Positions 25,206-34,380 are shown, counted from the first letter of the stretch. The stretch: DNA of 64,000 nucleotides from Sunxiuqinia dokdonensis (GCF_001270965.1 NZ_LGIA01000171.1:55545-119544); one strand, 5' to 3'. The notes: generated by a model not told the origin, from the sequence alone. Translations and numbers: made by a program.

Positions 25206-26495
25206 ATGAAACGTTTTTTCAAACTCGATGAAAACCACACCACCGTAAAAACGGAAGTTTTAGCGGGAATCACGACCTTCATGACGATGGCCTACATTCT
25301 GGCGGTTAACCCCAGCATTTTGAGCGCCACCGGCATGGATAAAAACGCCCTGTTTACAGCCACAGCCCTGTCGGCCTTGGTGGCTACTTTGGTCATGGCC
25401 CTGGTGGCCCGCCTCCCTTTTGCCCTGGCTCCCGGAATGGGACTGAACGCCTTCTTTGCCTTCACCGTGGTGTTGGGCATGGGCTACAGCTGGCAATTTG
25501 CACTGACCGCCGTGTTCCTGGAAGGAATCATTTTCCTGATTCTGACCGCTTTCAACATCCGTGAGCTCATTGTCAACGCCATCCCCATGTCGATGAAACA
25601 TGCGGTGTCGGCTGGTATCGGGCTGTTTATTGCCTTTATTGGCTTGCAGGGTGCTGGTGTCATTGTCAACAACGATGCCGTATTGGTTGGCCTGGGCGAC
25701 ATGGGTTCACCCAGCGTTTTGATTGCCTTGTTTGGCGTATTGCTGATCGGCATTCTGCTGGCTTTAAAAGTGAAAGGTGCTTTGTTGATCGGTATTTTTG
25801 CGGCAACGGTTGCCGGAATCCCTTTTGGGGTGACCAACTTGCCCGAAGGACATTTGGTTTCATTACCACCTTCAGTTGAGCCCATTTTCTTCAAATTCGA
25901 TTTCCACCAGATTTTCACCATCGACATGCTGATCGTGCTGTTCACCTTCCTGTTTGTCGATATGTTCGACACAGTTGGTACGCTGGTTGGTGTTTCGTCG
26001 AAAGCGGACATGCTAACCGAAGATGGCAAAGTGCCACGCGCCAAGCAAGCCCTGTTTGCCGACGCTATTGGAACAACCTTTGGTGCCATGCTGGGAACCA
26101 GCACCGTGACCACTTATGTGGAAAGTGCCTCGGGTGTTGCTGAAGGCGGACGTACCGGATTGACTTCGCTGACCGTAGCAGGTTTGTTCCTGGTAGCCTT
26201 GTTCTTTGCTCCGCTGTTTATCATGATTCCGGGAGCTGCAACGGCACCGGCGCTGATTATTGTTGGTTTGTTCATGTTGACGCCCATTCTGAAAATTGAT
26301 ATGGATGACTTCACCGAGTCCATTCCGGCCTTTTTCACCATCATCATGATGCCATTGGCTTACAGCATTGCCGAAGGAATCGTGTTCGGGATGTTGGCCT
26401 ACGTCATCCTAAAACTGCTGACCGGAAAACACAAAGAAGTTTCGTTGGTGATGTATGTACTGGCTTTGCTGTTTATTGTGAAGTTTATCGTCTAG
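25206..26495 (+). CDS. NCS2 purine permease, AzgA/GhxP type
   Basis: 429 aa, ATG at 25206. About 13 hydrophobic segments. Signature stretches of the hypoxanthine/guanine/adenine branch of NCS2 are present: TFMTMAYILAVNP, ALAPGMGLNAFFAF, and FLFVDMFDTVGTLVG, whose Asp is part of the substrate site. It is an inner-membrane proton symporter for purine nucleobases. With the DUF5020 barrel just upstream it forms a complete two-membrane purine uptake unit. Confidence 0.92.
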   Translation: MKRFFKLDENHTTVKTEVLAGITTFMTMAYILAVNPSILSATGMDKNALFTATALSALVATLVMALVARLPFALAPGMGLNAFFAFTVVLGMGYSWQFALTAVFLEGIIFLILTAFNIRELIVNAIPMSMKHAVSAGIGLFIAFIGLQGAGVIVNNDAVLVGLGDMGSPSVLIALFGVLLIGILLALKVKGALLIGIFAATVAGIPFGVTNLPEGHLVSLPPSVEPIFFKFDFHQIFTIDMLIVLFTFLFVDMFDTVGTLVGVSSKADMLTEDGKVPRAKQALFADAIGTTFGAMLGTSTVTTYVESASGVAEGGRTGLTSLTVAGLFLVALFFAPLFIMIPGAATAPALIIVGLFMLTPILKIDMDDFTESIPAFFTIIMMPLAYSIAEGIVFGMLAYVILKLLTGKHKEVSLVMYVLALLFIVKFIV

Positions 26496-26515
26496 ACGAA
26501 GTTTACCAAAATCAT

Positions 26516-26548
26516 AAAAAAAGCTCCATGAATCGTGGGGCTTTTTTG
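26516..26548 (+). terminator. Terminator of the purine uptake operon
   Basis: Hairpin arms AGCTCCATG and CGTGGGGCT (pairing with two G-U wobbles) are followed by TTTTTTG, 25 bp past the permease stop. Confidence 0.8.
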
Positions 26549-26774
26549 TTGAATGGAGTCCATCCCGGGTGGCGCAGATTCCGATCCACCATTTAGGAAC
26601 CGGCGATTAAAAATCGCCGCACCCGGCTGCTTTCCGCGCCAATGCATGTGAACGAGTCATTCTGAACTTGTTTCAGAATCTGTCAGCTTTCTTCCTTAGG
26701 TCAAATATATGATTTCGTTTCAGTGAATTGCCAGCCGATTAAAGATTAGCGCGAGCTAGAGCCTTGATAACCGT
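26549..26774. repeat. Palindrome-bearing intergenic segment
   Basis: It contains GCGATTAAAAATCGC and the imperfect palindrome TTCTGAACTTGTTTCAGAA, preceded by a GTGAACGAGTCA stretch. I read these as dispersed intergenic modules; this exact sequence does not recur in the window. No gene seen. Confidence 0.4.
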
Positions 26775-27236
26775 TTACAAATTGGTGCCCGATTTGGGCA
26801 GCAGAAAATACTTTTGAAAATTGAAATCGGAGCCTATTGAAACCAATTCAAATGCAAGGTGAAGTTCGTTGACCGAACGCCAGGTACGGTCTGTTAGTAC
26901 TAGCCTGAATTCCCCGTAATCGAGCAGCGCAATCATGGCTTTGCCAAACTTTGTTTTCGATAATAGGCAAGCTGGCAAAAGACTATCGTAAAGTTGAAGG
27001 TCTTTGGCGAAATCGTTAATGATATTGAGATGATTGGGCAGAGTCCCGTGAAACCAGAGCTCCTTATCGTATTCATCGGCTGCTTCAATCGATTCCTTCA
27101 GGTAACGGAAACTCTCTTCATCGGGTTTAAACCGGAGCCCATTATCCAATTTTTTCAGAATTGCCTCCGACATGGAGTTTACACCATCTAAAAATTGGCC
27201 ATTGCCCGAGCTTGTTATAAAAATCGCTACTTTCAT
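26775..27236 (-). CDS. Unknown 153-aa protein beside the R-M module
   Basis: ATG at 27236 (MKVAIFITSSGNGQFLDGVN). The frame is open upstream through the HNH gene, but only from this Met does it look like protein. Mixed alpha/beta, with a beta-strand-like start and SGNGQF, then helices; no signal peptide, membrane segment or known catalytic motif. It follows the DUF262-HNH gene by 34 bp on the same strand and is probably co-transcribed. I do not recognise it; a role in the same module is inferred from position only. Confidence 0.6.
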   Translation of the reverse strand: MKVAIFITSSGNGQFLDGVNSMSEAILKKLDNGLRFKPDEESFRYLKESIEAADEYDKELWFHGTLPNHLNIINDFAKDLQLYDSLLPACLLSKTKFGKAMIALLDYGEFRLVLTDRTWRSVNELHLAFELVSIGSDFNFQKYFLLPKSGTNL

Positions 27237-27270
27237 TTTTTTTAGATTTATTGTTTTACTACTAACTCTA

Positions 27271-28434
27271 TTACCGATTCCCCTTAGCGCGATTGTGCGT
27301 TTTGCACAACATTTGGCAGTTTTTAACATCCGTTGCGCCGCCTTTGCTCCAGGCCGAAACATGGTCGGCATCCATTTCTGCCAATTTCCAGATCTTGCCC
27401 TTGTTGGCATCGTGCCCAAGGGCGCATAGCGGACAGTTCGACTGGCCTTTTGCTTCAGCCGCTTTGGTTTGTTTGGTATAGACCGACCTTTTGGTGGCGT
27501 CGTCGAAAACCCGAACATCGAGCAACTTACTGTCGACCGACCCACCAAGGATGTATTCGAAAATACCTCTGCGGTTTTTCACATACGGATCGCCGTATAG
27601 CCGTTGAACTTCCGCTGAAACCTTTTTCGGGTCGTAAGGGGTACGGTGATGTTCTTCGTACAGTCGGCCCCATTCCTGCCCACACATCTCTTTTTCCACA
27701 TCGATAAAAACCCCCGACACCCAATCGATCACGCTGTTGAAATAAGTTTTCAGCTCTTTGATGTTCGAATCGTAACGGTGGCGGCTCATGTAATCCACAA
27801 TGTTGCCTTTACTCACCCAGTCGAGCGCCCGCTCCAGAAACTCCTGCCGGTTGGCACTGCCTTTAATGTAGGCGCTCCATTTTTGGATGTTGGAGTTTTG
27901 CGTATTGCTAAACTCTTCCTTGGCCCGCGTAACAAAAGGGCCTGAAAAAATGGCGTTGTTTACTTCCTGTTCGTTGAGTGGAACACCCGCGATGTTGATG
28001 GTTCGGAACCACTCTTTGATCTCGCTTTCCTCGCCCTCACATTCGTAAATCAGCAACGGGGTTTCGAGTATTTTCTTTTGCTTGTCGGCGGCAAGACTGT
28101 CGAAGTAATGGGGTTTACCGTTTGGATCGATTACCGCAAATTTGTTGGTCACGTATCGGCCAAAGCTGGTAATGCGTTGCTGCCCGTCGAGCACTTCAAA
28201 TTTATCGTCGGCTACTTTTACAAAATAGATGAGCCCCAACGGGTATCCTTTCAGGATGGATTCAATCACGGCCACATCTTTTTTACCATCGGCATAAATG
28301 TAATTGCGCTGGTACTCGGGCTGAATGGTAAGTTTGCCGCTCAAACCAAAAAGGCCTTTGCCTTCGAGTTCATTATAAAAAAAGCCTTCACAAATGGCTG
28401 CAACAGTGATTTCGGTTTTTAGGGTTGTTTTCAT
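27271..28434 (-). CDS. DUF262 domain protein with C-terminal HNH nuclease
   Basis: 387 aa, ATG at 28434. The N-terminal DUF262 (ParB/Srx-like) domain shows IQPEYQRNY (37-45) and [10 protein letters not shown] (81-90). The C-terminus is an HNH domain of the zinc type: CPLC, then [33 protein letters not shown]262-nuclease proteins such as the GmrSD group act as restriction enzymes, some against modified DNA. The start overlaps the stop of the EcoRI-type methyltransferase gene by 4 bp, so the pair is translationally coupled and likely a restriction-modification or defence unit. Confidence 0.85.
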   Translation of the reverse strand: MKTTLKTEITVAAICEGFFYNELEGKGLFGLSGKLTIQPEYQRNYIYADGKKDVAVIESILKGYPLGLIYFVKVADDKFEVLDGQQRITSFGRYVTNKFAVIDPNGKPHYFDSLAADKQKKILETPLLIYECEGEESEIKEWFRTINIAGVPLNEQEVNNAIFSGPFVTRAKEEFSNTQNSNIQKWSAYIKGSANRQEFLERALDWVSKGNIVDYMSRHRYDSNIKELKTYFNSVIDWVSGVFIDVEKEMCGQEWGRLYEEHHRTPYDPKKVSAEVQRLYGDPYVKNRRGIFEYILGGSVDSKLLDVRVFDDATKRSVYTKQTKAAEAKGQSNCPLCALGHDANKGKIWKLAEMDADHVSAWSKGGATDVKNCQMLCKTHNRAKGNR

Positions 28435-29531
28435 GAGGTTTTCTTTTTGATAACTAAACGGTCGTACATTCTGCGATAGGTTCCATCTCCGTTCGACAAA
28501 TAAAAACGTGGGCCACCTTGCATATAAGTGCCTTTCTTCGCCACTTCCGATATTGGTACTCCCAATGCTCTGCTTGAACCAATAATCTCGAACTGCTCAG
28601 GGCTATATTTATCAAGAAAACTAATCGGCACACCCATTGCCCCGTCATAATCATTCGGAATGGCATCGGTAAATGGCACTTCAATGGCATCGTAATTAAC
28701 ATACCGGTCATACGAATCTTTCCCTTTGAGCTCCTTGTGCTTGCTGTATTTCAGATTCTCTTCCATCGACATTAGGGCTAAGGGCTGGTGACGCCTGCCA
28801 TGGTCAAGGTTGGTAAGCCAGATTGATGATACATTTTTCATGTCTGTTCCATCGATAACTTTATCGACATCATCCGGATTCTTTGTTTCAAACCACATAC
28901 CACCCGACCATTCTGTCCGCCCAGACCAAATCTTATTTTCTTTGAACAATGGAAAGACTTCCTGATACGTAACACAATTCTTATTGCCCACAATTACAAA
29001 CTGCTTATCCGCTTCTAAAATCCAGGCTAAAAATTCGCGAAACAGCGAGAACGGCGGGTTGGTAATAATGATGTCGGCATCGTCGCGCAGTTTTCTAATT
29101 TCGTCGCTTTTAAAATCGCCATCGCCTTCCAGGTAGTGCCATTCCAGGTCGCCCACATCTATCCGACCATCGCCGCTCTTGTCGTGGTCGAGTATAAAAA
29201 TCTTCCCGTTCTTCTTGGTTTTGTAGGCGTCGTACTGCGGGTCGTTTACTTCGAAGAGCGAGGGCTGGTAGCCGCTTTTGTATTTTTTGCTGTTGGCCGC
29301 ATAGCTGGTACTAATCAGCTTTTTCAGGCCAAAGCGCTCAAAATTTTGTGCAAAAAAACGGGTAAAGTTGCTCCACTCGGGGTCGTCGCAAGGCAGCAAA
29401 ATGGTCTTGTCGCGAAATACATCGGGATTGTAGTCGATATAAGCGTTAATTTCTTTTTCAATATCCTGGTACTGGGTGTAAAACTCGTCGTTTTTGGCGC
29501 GTTTCGCGTCTCTAAGGTTGCTGTTTGCCAT
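28431..29531 (-). CDS. Adenine-specific DNA methyltransferase, EcoRI-type
   Basis: 366 aa from ATG 29531 ([20 protein letters not shown]), the usual family start. Catalytic NPPF is at 158-161 in [14 protein letters not shown]; upstream [12 protein letters not shown] serves the AdoMet pocket. It methylates adenine in duplex DNA; the recognised sequence is not predictable here. Residues about 117-128 ([12 protein letters not shown]) look like a calcium-binding EF-hand loop. First gene of a three-gene minus-strand unit. Confidence 0.85.
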   Translation of the reverse strand: MANSNLRDAKRAKNDEFYTQYQDIEKEINAYIDYNPDVFRDKTILLPCDDPEWSNFTRFFAQNFERFGLKKLISTSYAANSKKYKSGYQPSLFEVNDPQYDAYKTKKNGKIFILDHDKSGDGRIDVGDLEWHYLEGDGDFKSDEIRKLRDDADIIITNPPFSLFREFLAWILEADKQFVIVGNKNCVTYQEVFPLFKENKIWSGRTEWSGGMWFETKNPDDVDKVIDGTDMKNVSSIWLTNLDHGRRHQPLALMSMEENLKYSKHKELKGKDSYDRYVNYDAIEVPFTDAIPNDYDGAMGVPISFLDKYSPEQFEIIGSSRALGVPISEVAKKGTYMQGGPRFYLSNGDGTYRRMYDRLVIKKKTS

Positions 29532-29818
29532 TGCTGGTTTGTTTGGATAATATGCTTGTAATTGTTGTTGCCCGACCCGCTGCTTCAAATTTTAAATCCA
29601 TCACAAAACCACTTGCGGGCGAGTCATTCCTGTTGCTGATTTTTTTGGTGGCTTAAAATTAACATACTTAATAAAGAAAACAACACAGTAAGCGAACAAA
29701 TGCGCGACAACCCCAAAAACCTTTTGTAAAACATGAAAAAAGTACTGGACTCGTATTTATATTTTACTGTAATTTTAGTTTCAATAATTTTTATTCATCA
29801 ACTAACACATTTAAATCC

Positions 29819-30523
29819 ATGACACAACGAAATTACAGCGTGAAAGACGAGGTCATGCTGATGGCCTGTAAGACAATTGTTAAAAACATGTCAATCAACC
29901 TCTCCGATTTGAGTTTGGTGCGTTCCAACTGGACCGAAGACTATGTCGCCGGACTGGACACGAAGATCGACACCGCCGTGAACGACTTCCTGGGGCTGGA
30001 TAAACAAAAACACCTGCGTGCAGCCACCGACCAGGTAGAAGACATCCTGAAACCGGCGATCAGAAACCTGGGCTTTCTGAAAACGCAAATTGAGGTCGAT
30101 ATGGGCAAAGATGCCAAAGAAATTCTCAGAGGGCTTGGGTACACCAAACCCTTGAACGCGCTCGACCAGGAAGGCGTGATTACCCTACTGTATGCCTTCA
30201 AAAAAGGCATGACCGACGACCTGAAAGCCCAAATGCTGGCCAAGGGAACCAACCCGGTCCTGATCGACGAAACGATCGGCTATGCGGAAGCCTTACAGCA
30301 GGCCAACCTCAGCCAGGAAGTGCTGAAAGGAAGCTCGCGCGAACTGTCGGCCGAGGCGGCGACCGCGTTCAATGATATTTATACCGAGGTCATTGGCATT
30401 TGTAAGATTGCTTCGAGAATCTATCACGACGACCCGGTTAAAAAGTCACAATTCACCTTTAACAAGGTGGTCGCGCGCATGGGCGCCAACAACAAGAAAG
30501 AAGAAGAACCCGTAGCTGAATAA
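29819..30523 (+). CDS. Helical protein of unknown function
   Basis: 234 aa, ATG at 29819, stop near 30523, ending in a poly-Glu tail KKEEEPVAE. Almost entirely alpha-helical by composition, soluble, no signal peptide. Contains NPVLIDETIGYAEAL at about 144-158, reminiscent of TLIDELRPLSGAL in the helical protein at 4128-4814, though at a different place in the chain. I do not recognise the family. It is divergent from the methyltransferase and followed by repeat R2 copy B and the 42-bp array. Confidence 0.65.
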   Translation: MTQRNYSVKDEVMLMACKTIVKNMSINLSDLSLVRSNWTEDYVAGLDTKIDTAVNDFLGLDKQKHLRAATDQVEDILKPAIRNLGFLKTQIEVDMGKDAKEILRGLGYTKPLNALDQEGVITLLYAFKKGMTDDLKAQMLAKGTNPVLIDETIGYAEALQQANLSQEVLKGSSRELSAEAATAFNDIYTEVIGICKIASRIYHDDPVKKSQFTFNKVVARMGANNKKEEEPVAE

Positions 30524-30697
30524 GCTGCACCAATAATTCCATAGCCGGGTGGTTTCGTGCCATCCGGCTAAAATTCCCCCTCCACCCTCACCCCCAGTCC
30601 GTATTATTGCCCCCTAAATTGACACAGGTAAATCTTCACATCATTTCGACCTTGATATACGAAATGAAAATTGGAGAACTACCGAAAGTTTTGACAC

Positions 30698-30997
30698 TCA
30701 AGTCCCCCACTTCGCCGGAGGCGAAAGCAGCGCGGGCCGTCAAAGTCGCCCGGGCCGGCGTTGGCGGGAAGGATTTTTGGCGGGTATCCGAGGTTGTGCG
30801 CCGGAAAGAAAAAATCCTGACGCGGGGAGAAGGATCACTTTGACAAGATTTTTTTGTTTCGTTTTTTCATCGAATGGAAAAAATGAAATCCGGTCCGGAA
30901 GGACAAATTAACTAATCTGAATAAAAAACGTTTTGCGCTGCGGCGCATGCTGGTATAGGAGCTTTTCAAAACCCAGCGATTGCGCCTGATTTGATGC
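30698..30997 (-). repeat. Dispersed 300-bp repeat R2, copy B
   Basis: Inverted relative to copy A at 2252-2550. Shared blocks include GTCAAAGTCGCCCGGGCCGG, GGCGGGAAGGATTTTTGGCG and GCGCATGCTGG. The divergent centre (about 30845-30920) again has a hairpin, here TTTTTTCATCGAATGGAAAAAA. A 78-codon open frame crosses the left half but does not match the protein reading of copy A, so I treat the element as non-coding. Confidence 0.8.
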
Positions 30998-31130
30998 GGT
31001 GCCATTGACCCCCTCCCGAGTGCTCGGGATTTCACTGCACCCGAGGCTACTCATATTGAACCCTTTGGGTTCGACACAGTTAATTGAACACTCTTCCTGA
31101 ACATTACCTCAACTCCGACGGAAACCTCCG

Positions 31131-31420
31131 CCACACACCTGGAAAGCTCCACAAGGAAGACCGCAAGCTCCCCCACGAAGGTAGACAGTCCCGCCACGTA
31201 AACCGCAAGCTCCCCCACGAAGATAGATGGTTCCGCCACGAAGACCGCAAGCTCCCCCACGAAGATAGATGGTCTCGGCACGAAGACCGCAAGGTCCCCC
31301 ACGGAGGTAGATGGTCCCGCCACGCAAACCGCAAGGTCCGCCACGAAGGTAGACGGCTCCGGCACGAAGACCGCAAGGTCCGCCACGAAGGTAGACGGTT
31401 CCGGCACGAAGGCGGAAGAC
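31131..31420. repeat. 21/42-bp tandem array with CCAC cores
   Basis: CCAC or GCAC cores recur every 21 bp from 31173 to 31404 (with two irregular units before), two unit types alternating to give a 42-bp period: one with GCAAGNTCC before and GAAGRTAGAYGG after the core, the other with TCCCGCCACGAAGACC. As 21 is divisible by three, all frames on both strands stay open, giving long spurious frames. The array stands between R2 copy B and the glyS terminator; with R2 it fills the 985-bp gap 30524-31508. Confidence 0.85.
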
Positions 31421-31448
31421 ATTTTGGCGGATCGGAACCCGCTGCAGC

Positions 31449-31487
31449 AAAAAAAGAGGCTGCTTCACCCGAAACAGCCTCTTTTTA
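31449..31487 (-). terminator. Terminator of glyS
   Basis: Hairpin arms AGAGGCTG (31455-31462) and CAGCCTCT (31475-31482) with a U tract on the minus strand (A run 31449-31455), 25 bp beyond the glyS stop. A T run on the right makes it usable in both directions. Confidence 0.85.
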
Positions 31488-31508
31488 ATATTGATATTGA
31501 ATCGTTGC

Positions 31509-33062
31509 TTACTTTAATTTGGCAAACAACGCTTTGAAATTCACTTGCGAAGCGATGATTCCTTTCAGGTCGGCAATGGCTACACGCTCCTGCAACATGG
31601 TGTCGCGGTGGCGAATGGTAACCGTTGCATCCTCCAGTGTTTGGTGATCCACAGTAGCGCAGAAAGGCGTTCCAATGGCATCCTGGCGACGATAACGTTT
31701 ACCGATCGAGTCTTTTTCGTCGTACTGGCAATTGAAATCGAATTTCAGGTCGTCAATAATTTCGCGGGCTTTCTCCGGCAGGCCATCTTTCTTGATCAGG
31801 GGCATCACGGCCAGCTTAATCGGAGCCAAAGGTGCAGGCAATTTCAACACCACGCGGGTGTCCTTCTTGCCATTGGCTGCTTCCAGTTCTTCTTCAAAAT
31901 ACGAGGCCGACATGATTTGCAGGAACATGCGGTCGACCCCAATGGAGGTTTCCACCACAAAGGGGACATACGATTTTTCCAGCTCCGGATCGTAGTACTG
32001 GATTTTCTTTCCGGAGAATTCCTGATGCTGCGACAAGTCAAAGTCGGTACGCGAGTGAATGCCCTCCACTTCCTTGAAGCCAAAAGGGAATTTGTACTCC
32101 ACATCAACGGCAGCGTTGGCGTAATGTGCCAGTTTTTCATGCTCGTGGAAGCGGTAGTTTTCTTCGCCAAAACCAAGGGCCTGGTGCCACTTCATGCGGG
32201 TTTGCTTCCACTTGTCGAACCATTCGAGCTCCGATCCGGGACGAACGAAAAACTGCATTTCCATTTGCTCGAATTCGCGCATGCGGAAAATAAACTGACG
32301 GGCAACAATCTCATTCCGGAAAGCTTTCCCGATTTGGGCAATGCCAAACGGAATTTTCATGCGACCGGTTTTCTGCACGTTCAGGTAGTTGACGAAAATC
32401 CCCTGCGCCGTTTCCGGGCGAAGGTACACCTTCAACGCGCCATCGGCCGTTGATCCCATTTCGGTGCCAAACATCAGGTTAAACTGGCGCACATCGGTCC
32501 AGTTTCGGCTTCCACTGATGGGGCATACAATTTCCTGGTCCTCGATGATTTGTTTCAGCTCGGCCAGGTTGTTGTCATTTAAGGCTTTTGAAAAGCGGGC
32601 ATGCAATTCATCCCATTTTTGCTGGTTGGCCAGCACCCTTGGATTGGTTTCGCGGAATTGTTTTTCATCGAAAGCATCGCCAAAGCGTTTTTGCGCCTTC
32701 GCCACTTCCTTGTCCATTTTCTCCTCAAACTTGGCCAATTGCTCTTCAATCAGCACATCGGCCCGGTAGCGTTTCTTCGAATCCTTGTTATCAATCAGGG
32801 GGTCGTTAAACGCGTCCACATGGCCCGAAGCCTTCCAAATGGTGGGGTGCATAAAAATTGCCGAATCCAGTCCAACCACATTTTCGTGCAGCATCACCAT
32901 GCTGTCCCACCAATATTTTTTGATGTTATTTTTAAGTTCTACTCCATTTTGTCCGTAGTCGTACACGGCGCCAAGCCCATCGTAAATTTCACTCGATTGA
33001 AACACAAATCCATACTCTTTACAATGCGCGATCAGCTTCTTGAAAATATCTTCCTGAGCCAT
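31509..33062 (-). CDS. glyS: Glycine-tRNA ligase, single-chain class II
   Basis: 517 aa, ATG at 33062. It is the alpha2-type glycyl-tRNA synthetase, shown by HCKEYGFVFQSSEIYDGLGA at the start, the class II motif 2 region FRNEIVARQFIFRMREFEQMEM (split here as FRNEIVARQFIF and RMREFEQMEM), and a C-terminal anticodon-binding domain with APIKLAVMPL. It charges glycine to tRNA-Gly. The upstream interval carries an array of 7-bp repeats starting 20 bp before the start codon. Confidence 0.95.
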   Translation of the reverse strand: MAQEDIFKKLIAHCKEYGFVFQSSEIYDGLGAVYDYGQNGVELKNNIKKYWWDSMVMLHENVVGLDSAIFMHPTIWKASGHVDAFNDPLIDNKDSKKRYRADVLIEEQLAKFEEKMDKEVAKAQKRFGDAFDEKQFRETNPRVLANQQKWDELHARFSKALNDNNLAELKQIIEDQEIVCPISGSRNWTDVRQFNLMFGTEMGSTADGALKVYLRPETAQGIFVNYLNVQKTGRMKIPFGIAQIGKAFRNEIVARQFIFRMREFEQMEMQFFVRPGSELEWFDKWKQTRMKWHQALGFGEENYRFHEHEKLAHYANAAVDVEYKFPFGFKEVEGIHSRTDFDLSQHQEFSGKKIQYYDPELEKSYVPFVVETSIGVDRMFLQIMSASYFEEELEAANGKKDTRVVLKLPAPLAPIKLAVMPLIKKDGLPEKAREIIDDLKFDFNCQYDEKDSIGKRYRRQDAIGTPFCATVDHQTLEDATVTIRHRDTMLQERVAIADLKGIIASQVNFKALFAKLK

Positions 33063-33082
33063 ATGTTATTGATGATTAAATG

Positions 33083-33152
33083 TTGATACTTGATGCTTGA
33101 TACTGGATACTGGATGCTTGATACTAGATACTGGATGCTGGATACTGGATTA
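33083..33152. repeat. Heptanucleotide array upstream of glyS
   Basis: Ten contiguous 7-bp units: TTGATAC, TTGATGC, TTGATAC, TGGATAC, TGGATGC, TTGATAC, TAGATAC, TGGATGC, TGGATAC, TGGATTA. Consensus TKGATRC. It lies in the 134 bp between the DUF4834 gene and glyS, so it would be in the 5' leader or promoter of glyS if that gene has its own transcript. Confidence 0.9.
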
Positions 33153-33196
33153 AAACTGAAGAATCACAGATACTGCTCCATGTGCTCTCTCCCCGT

Positions 33197-33457
33197 TCAA
33201 TCGACTTCTTCAAAATCGACATACTCCCCTTCATCCTTTGACACTCGTCCGTTTTTATGACGGTCTCTTTCGATGGTCACTTCACCTTCAGGCTTTGAGT
33301 TCCGTGGGTCGCGAAAATCGCGATGTTGCTTTGGCTGGTTAATAAACATCGGCAAAACATATTTTGTAAGAATCTTGATCGCGTAATAAATGATCACGAT
33401 CACAAGCACGGTTCTAAAAAAACCAACCAAAAATAAAATCACATTTAATTGTTCCAT
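33197..33457 (-). CDS. DUF4834 family small membrane protein
   Basis: 86 aa, ATG at 33457. One membrane helix (about residues 6-30, VILFLVGFFRTVLVIVIIYY) is followed by a conserved KYVLPMF and a polar, low-complexity tail (RDFRDPRNSKPEGEVTIERD). This is the layout of DUF4834, a Bacteroidota family of unknown function. It is upstream of glyS on the same strand and may share a transcript. Confidence 0.8.
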   Translation of the reverse strand: MEQLNVILFLVGFFRTVLVIVIIYYAIKILTKYVLPMFINQPKQHRDFRDPRNSKPEGEVTIERDRHKNGRVSKDEGEYVDFEEVD

Positions 33458-33571
33458 ATCTCTTGAAAATCAGCGGGCGTAAAATTAGTAATTAATTATG
33501 AAACCGGAATTCATTCCTTTAATAAATACCCCTGGCGGGCAATTGGGGTAATTTCATTTTTAGAATATTTC

Positions 33572-33579
33572 TACCTTTG
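33572..33579 (+). promoter_or_regulatory. -7 box of the pyrH promoter
   Basis: TACCTTTG matches the Bacteroidota -7 consensus TANNTTTG and lies 18 bp before the pyrH ATG. No good -33 element was seen at the usual distance. Confidence 0.6.
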
Positions 33580-33596
33580 CGGCAAACGAAAGAAAA

Positions 33597-34307
33597 ATGA
33601 CCACATACAAACGCGTGCTGTTAAAACTGAGCGGCGAATCGCTCATGGGCGAACAAGCTTACGGTATTGACCAGGAACGACTGAATGACTACGCCATGCA
33701 GATCAAGGAAGCGGTAGCCCTGGGGGTTCAGATTGGAATAGTGATTGGCGGCGGCAATATTTTCCGCGGGCTGAGTGGAGCGGCCAAGGGATTTGACCGC
33801 GTAAAAGGCGATCAAATGGGCATGCTGGCCACCGTGATCAACAGTCTGGCCCTGAATTCGGCACTCACCGCCAATGGTGTCAAGTCGAAAGTTTTGACGG
33901 CGATTCGCATGGAGCCTGTTGGCGAGTTTTACTCGAAAGACAAAGCCATTGAAACCCTGGAACGGGGAGAAGTGGCCATCTTTTCGGCCGGAACCGGCAA
34001 CCCGTATTTTACAACAGACACCGGCTCGTCGCTACGCGGAATTGAAATTGAAGCCGACGCCATGCTGAAAGGAACACGAGTGGATGGTATTTATACTGCC
34101 GACCCCGAAAAAGACCCGACAGCCACCAAGTTTGACCGAATTTCGTTTGATGAAATATACAACCGGGGCTTAAAAGTGATGGACCTGACGGCCACAACCA
34201 TGTGTAAGGAAAATCATTTACCGATCGTTGTTTTCAACATGGACAAGAAAGGCAACCTGCTGAAAGTCTTGTCTGGCGAGGATATTGGAACACTGGTACA
34301 CGTTTAA
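33597..34307 (+). CDS. pyrH: UMP kinase
   Basis: 236 aa, full length, ATG at 33597. The bacterial UMP kinase signature is complete: KRVLLKLSGESLMG, IGIVIGGGNIFRG (about 43-55), DQMGMLATVINSLAL, SAGTGNPYFTTDT and KVMDLTATTMC. It phosphorylates UMP to UDP as a hexamer in the cytosol. It is followed by frr, the same order as in many bacteria, but 108 bp apart with a separate -7 box between. Confidence 0.95.
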   Translation: MTTYKRVLLKLSGESLMGEQAYGIDQERLNDYAMQIKEAVALGVQIGIVIGGGNIFRGLSGAAKGFDRVKGDQMGMLATVINSLALNSALTANGVKSKVLTAIRMEPVGEFYSKDKAIETLERGEVAIFSAGTGNPYFTTDTGSSLRGIEIEADAMLKGTRVDGIYTADPEKDPTATKFDRISFDEIYNRGLKVMDLTATTMCKENHLPIVVFNMDKKGNLLKVLSGEDIGTLVHV

Positions 34308-34372
34308 TCGATTGATAAAAGTCAATTCCCGATTAAAAAAGTTAAGAAATTCCAAAATTCTTTAATTTTTTC

Positions 34373-34380
34373 TATATTTG
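34373..34380 (+). promoter_or_regulatory. -7 box of the frr promoter
   Basis: TATATTTG matches TANNTTTG, 35 bp before the frr ATG, so frr can be transcribed independently of pyrH. Confidence 0.6.

Noticed and set aside
27237..27548. N-terminal extension of the 153-aa protein.
   Set aside because: The extension lies antisense-free but out of frame inside the DUF262-HNH gene and is basic, low-complexity sequence; the gene starts at 27236.
31051..31488. Long overlapping open frames on both strands across the 21-bp array, giving heptad-repeat proteins.
   Set aside because: A stop-free 21-bp unit keeps every frame open automatically. No frame has a plausible start or continues meaningfully outside the array.
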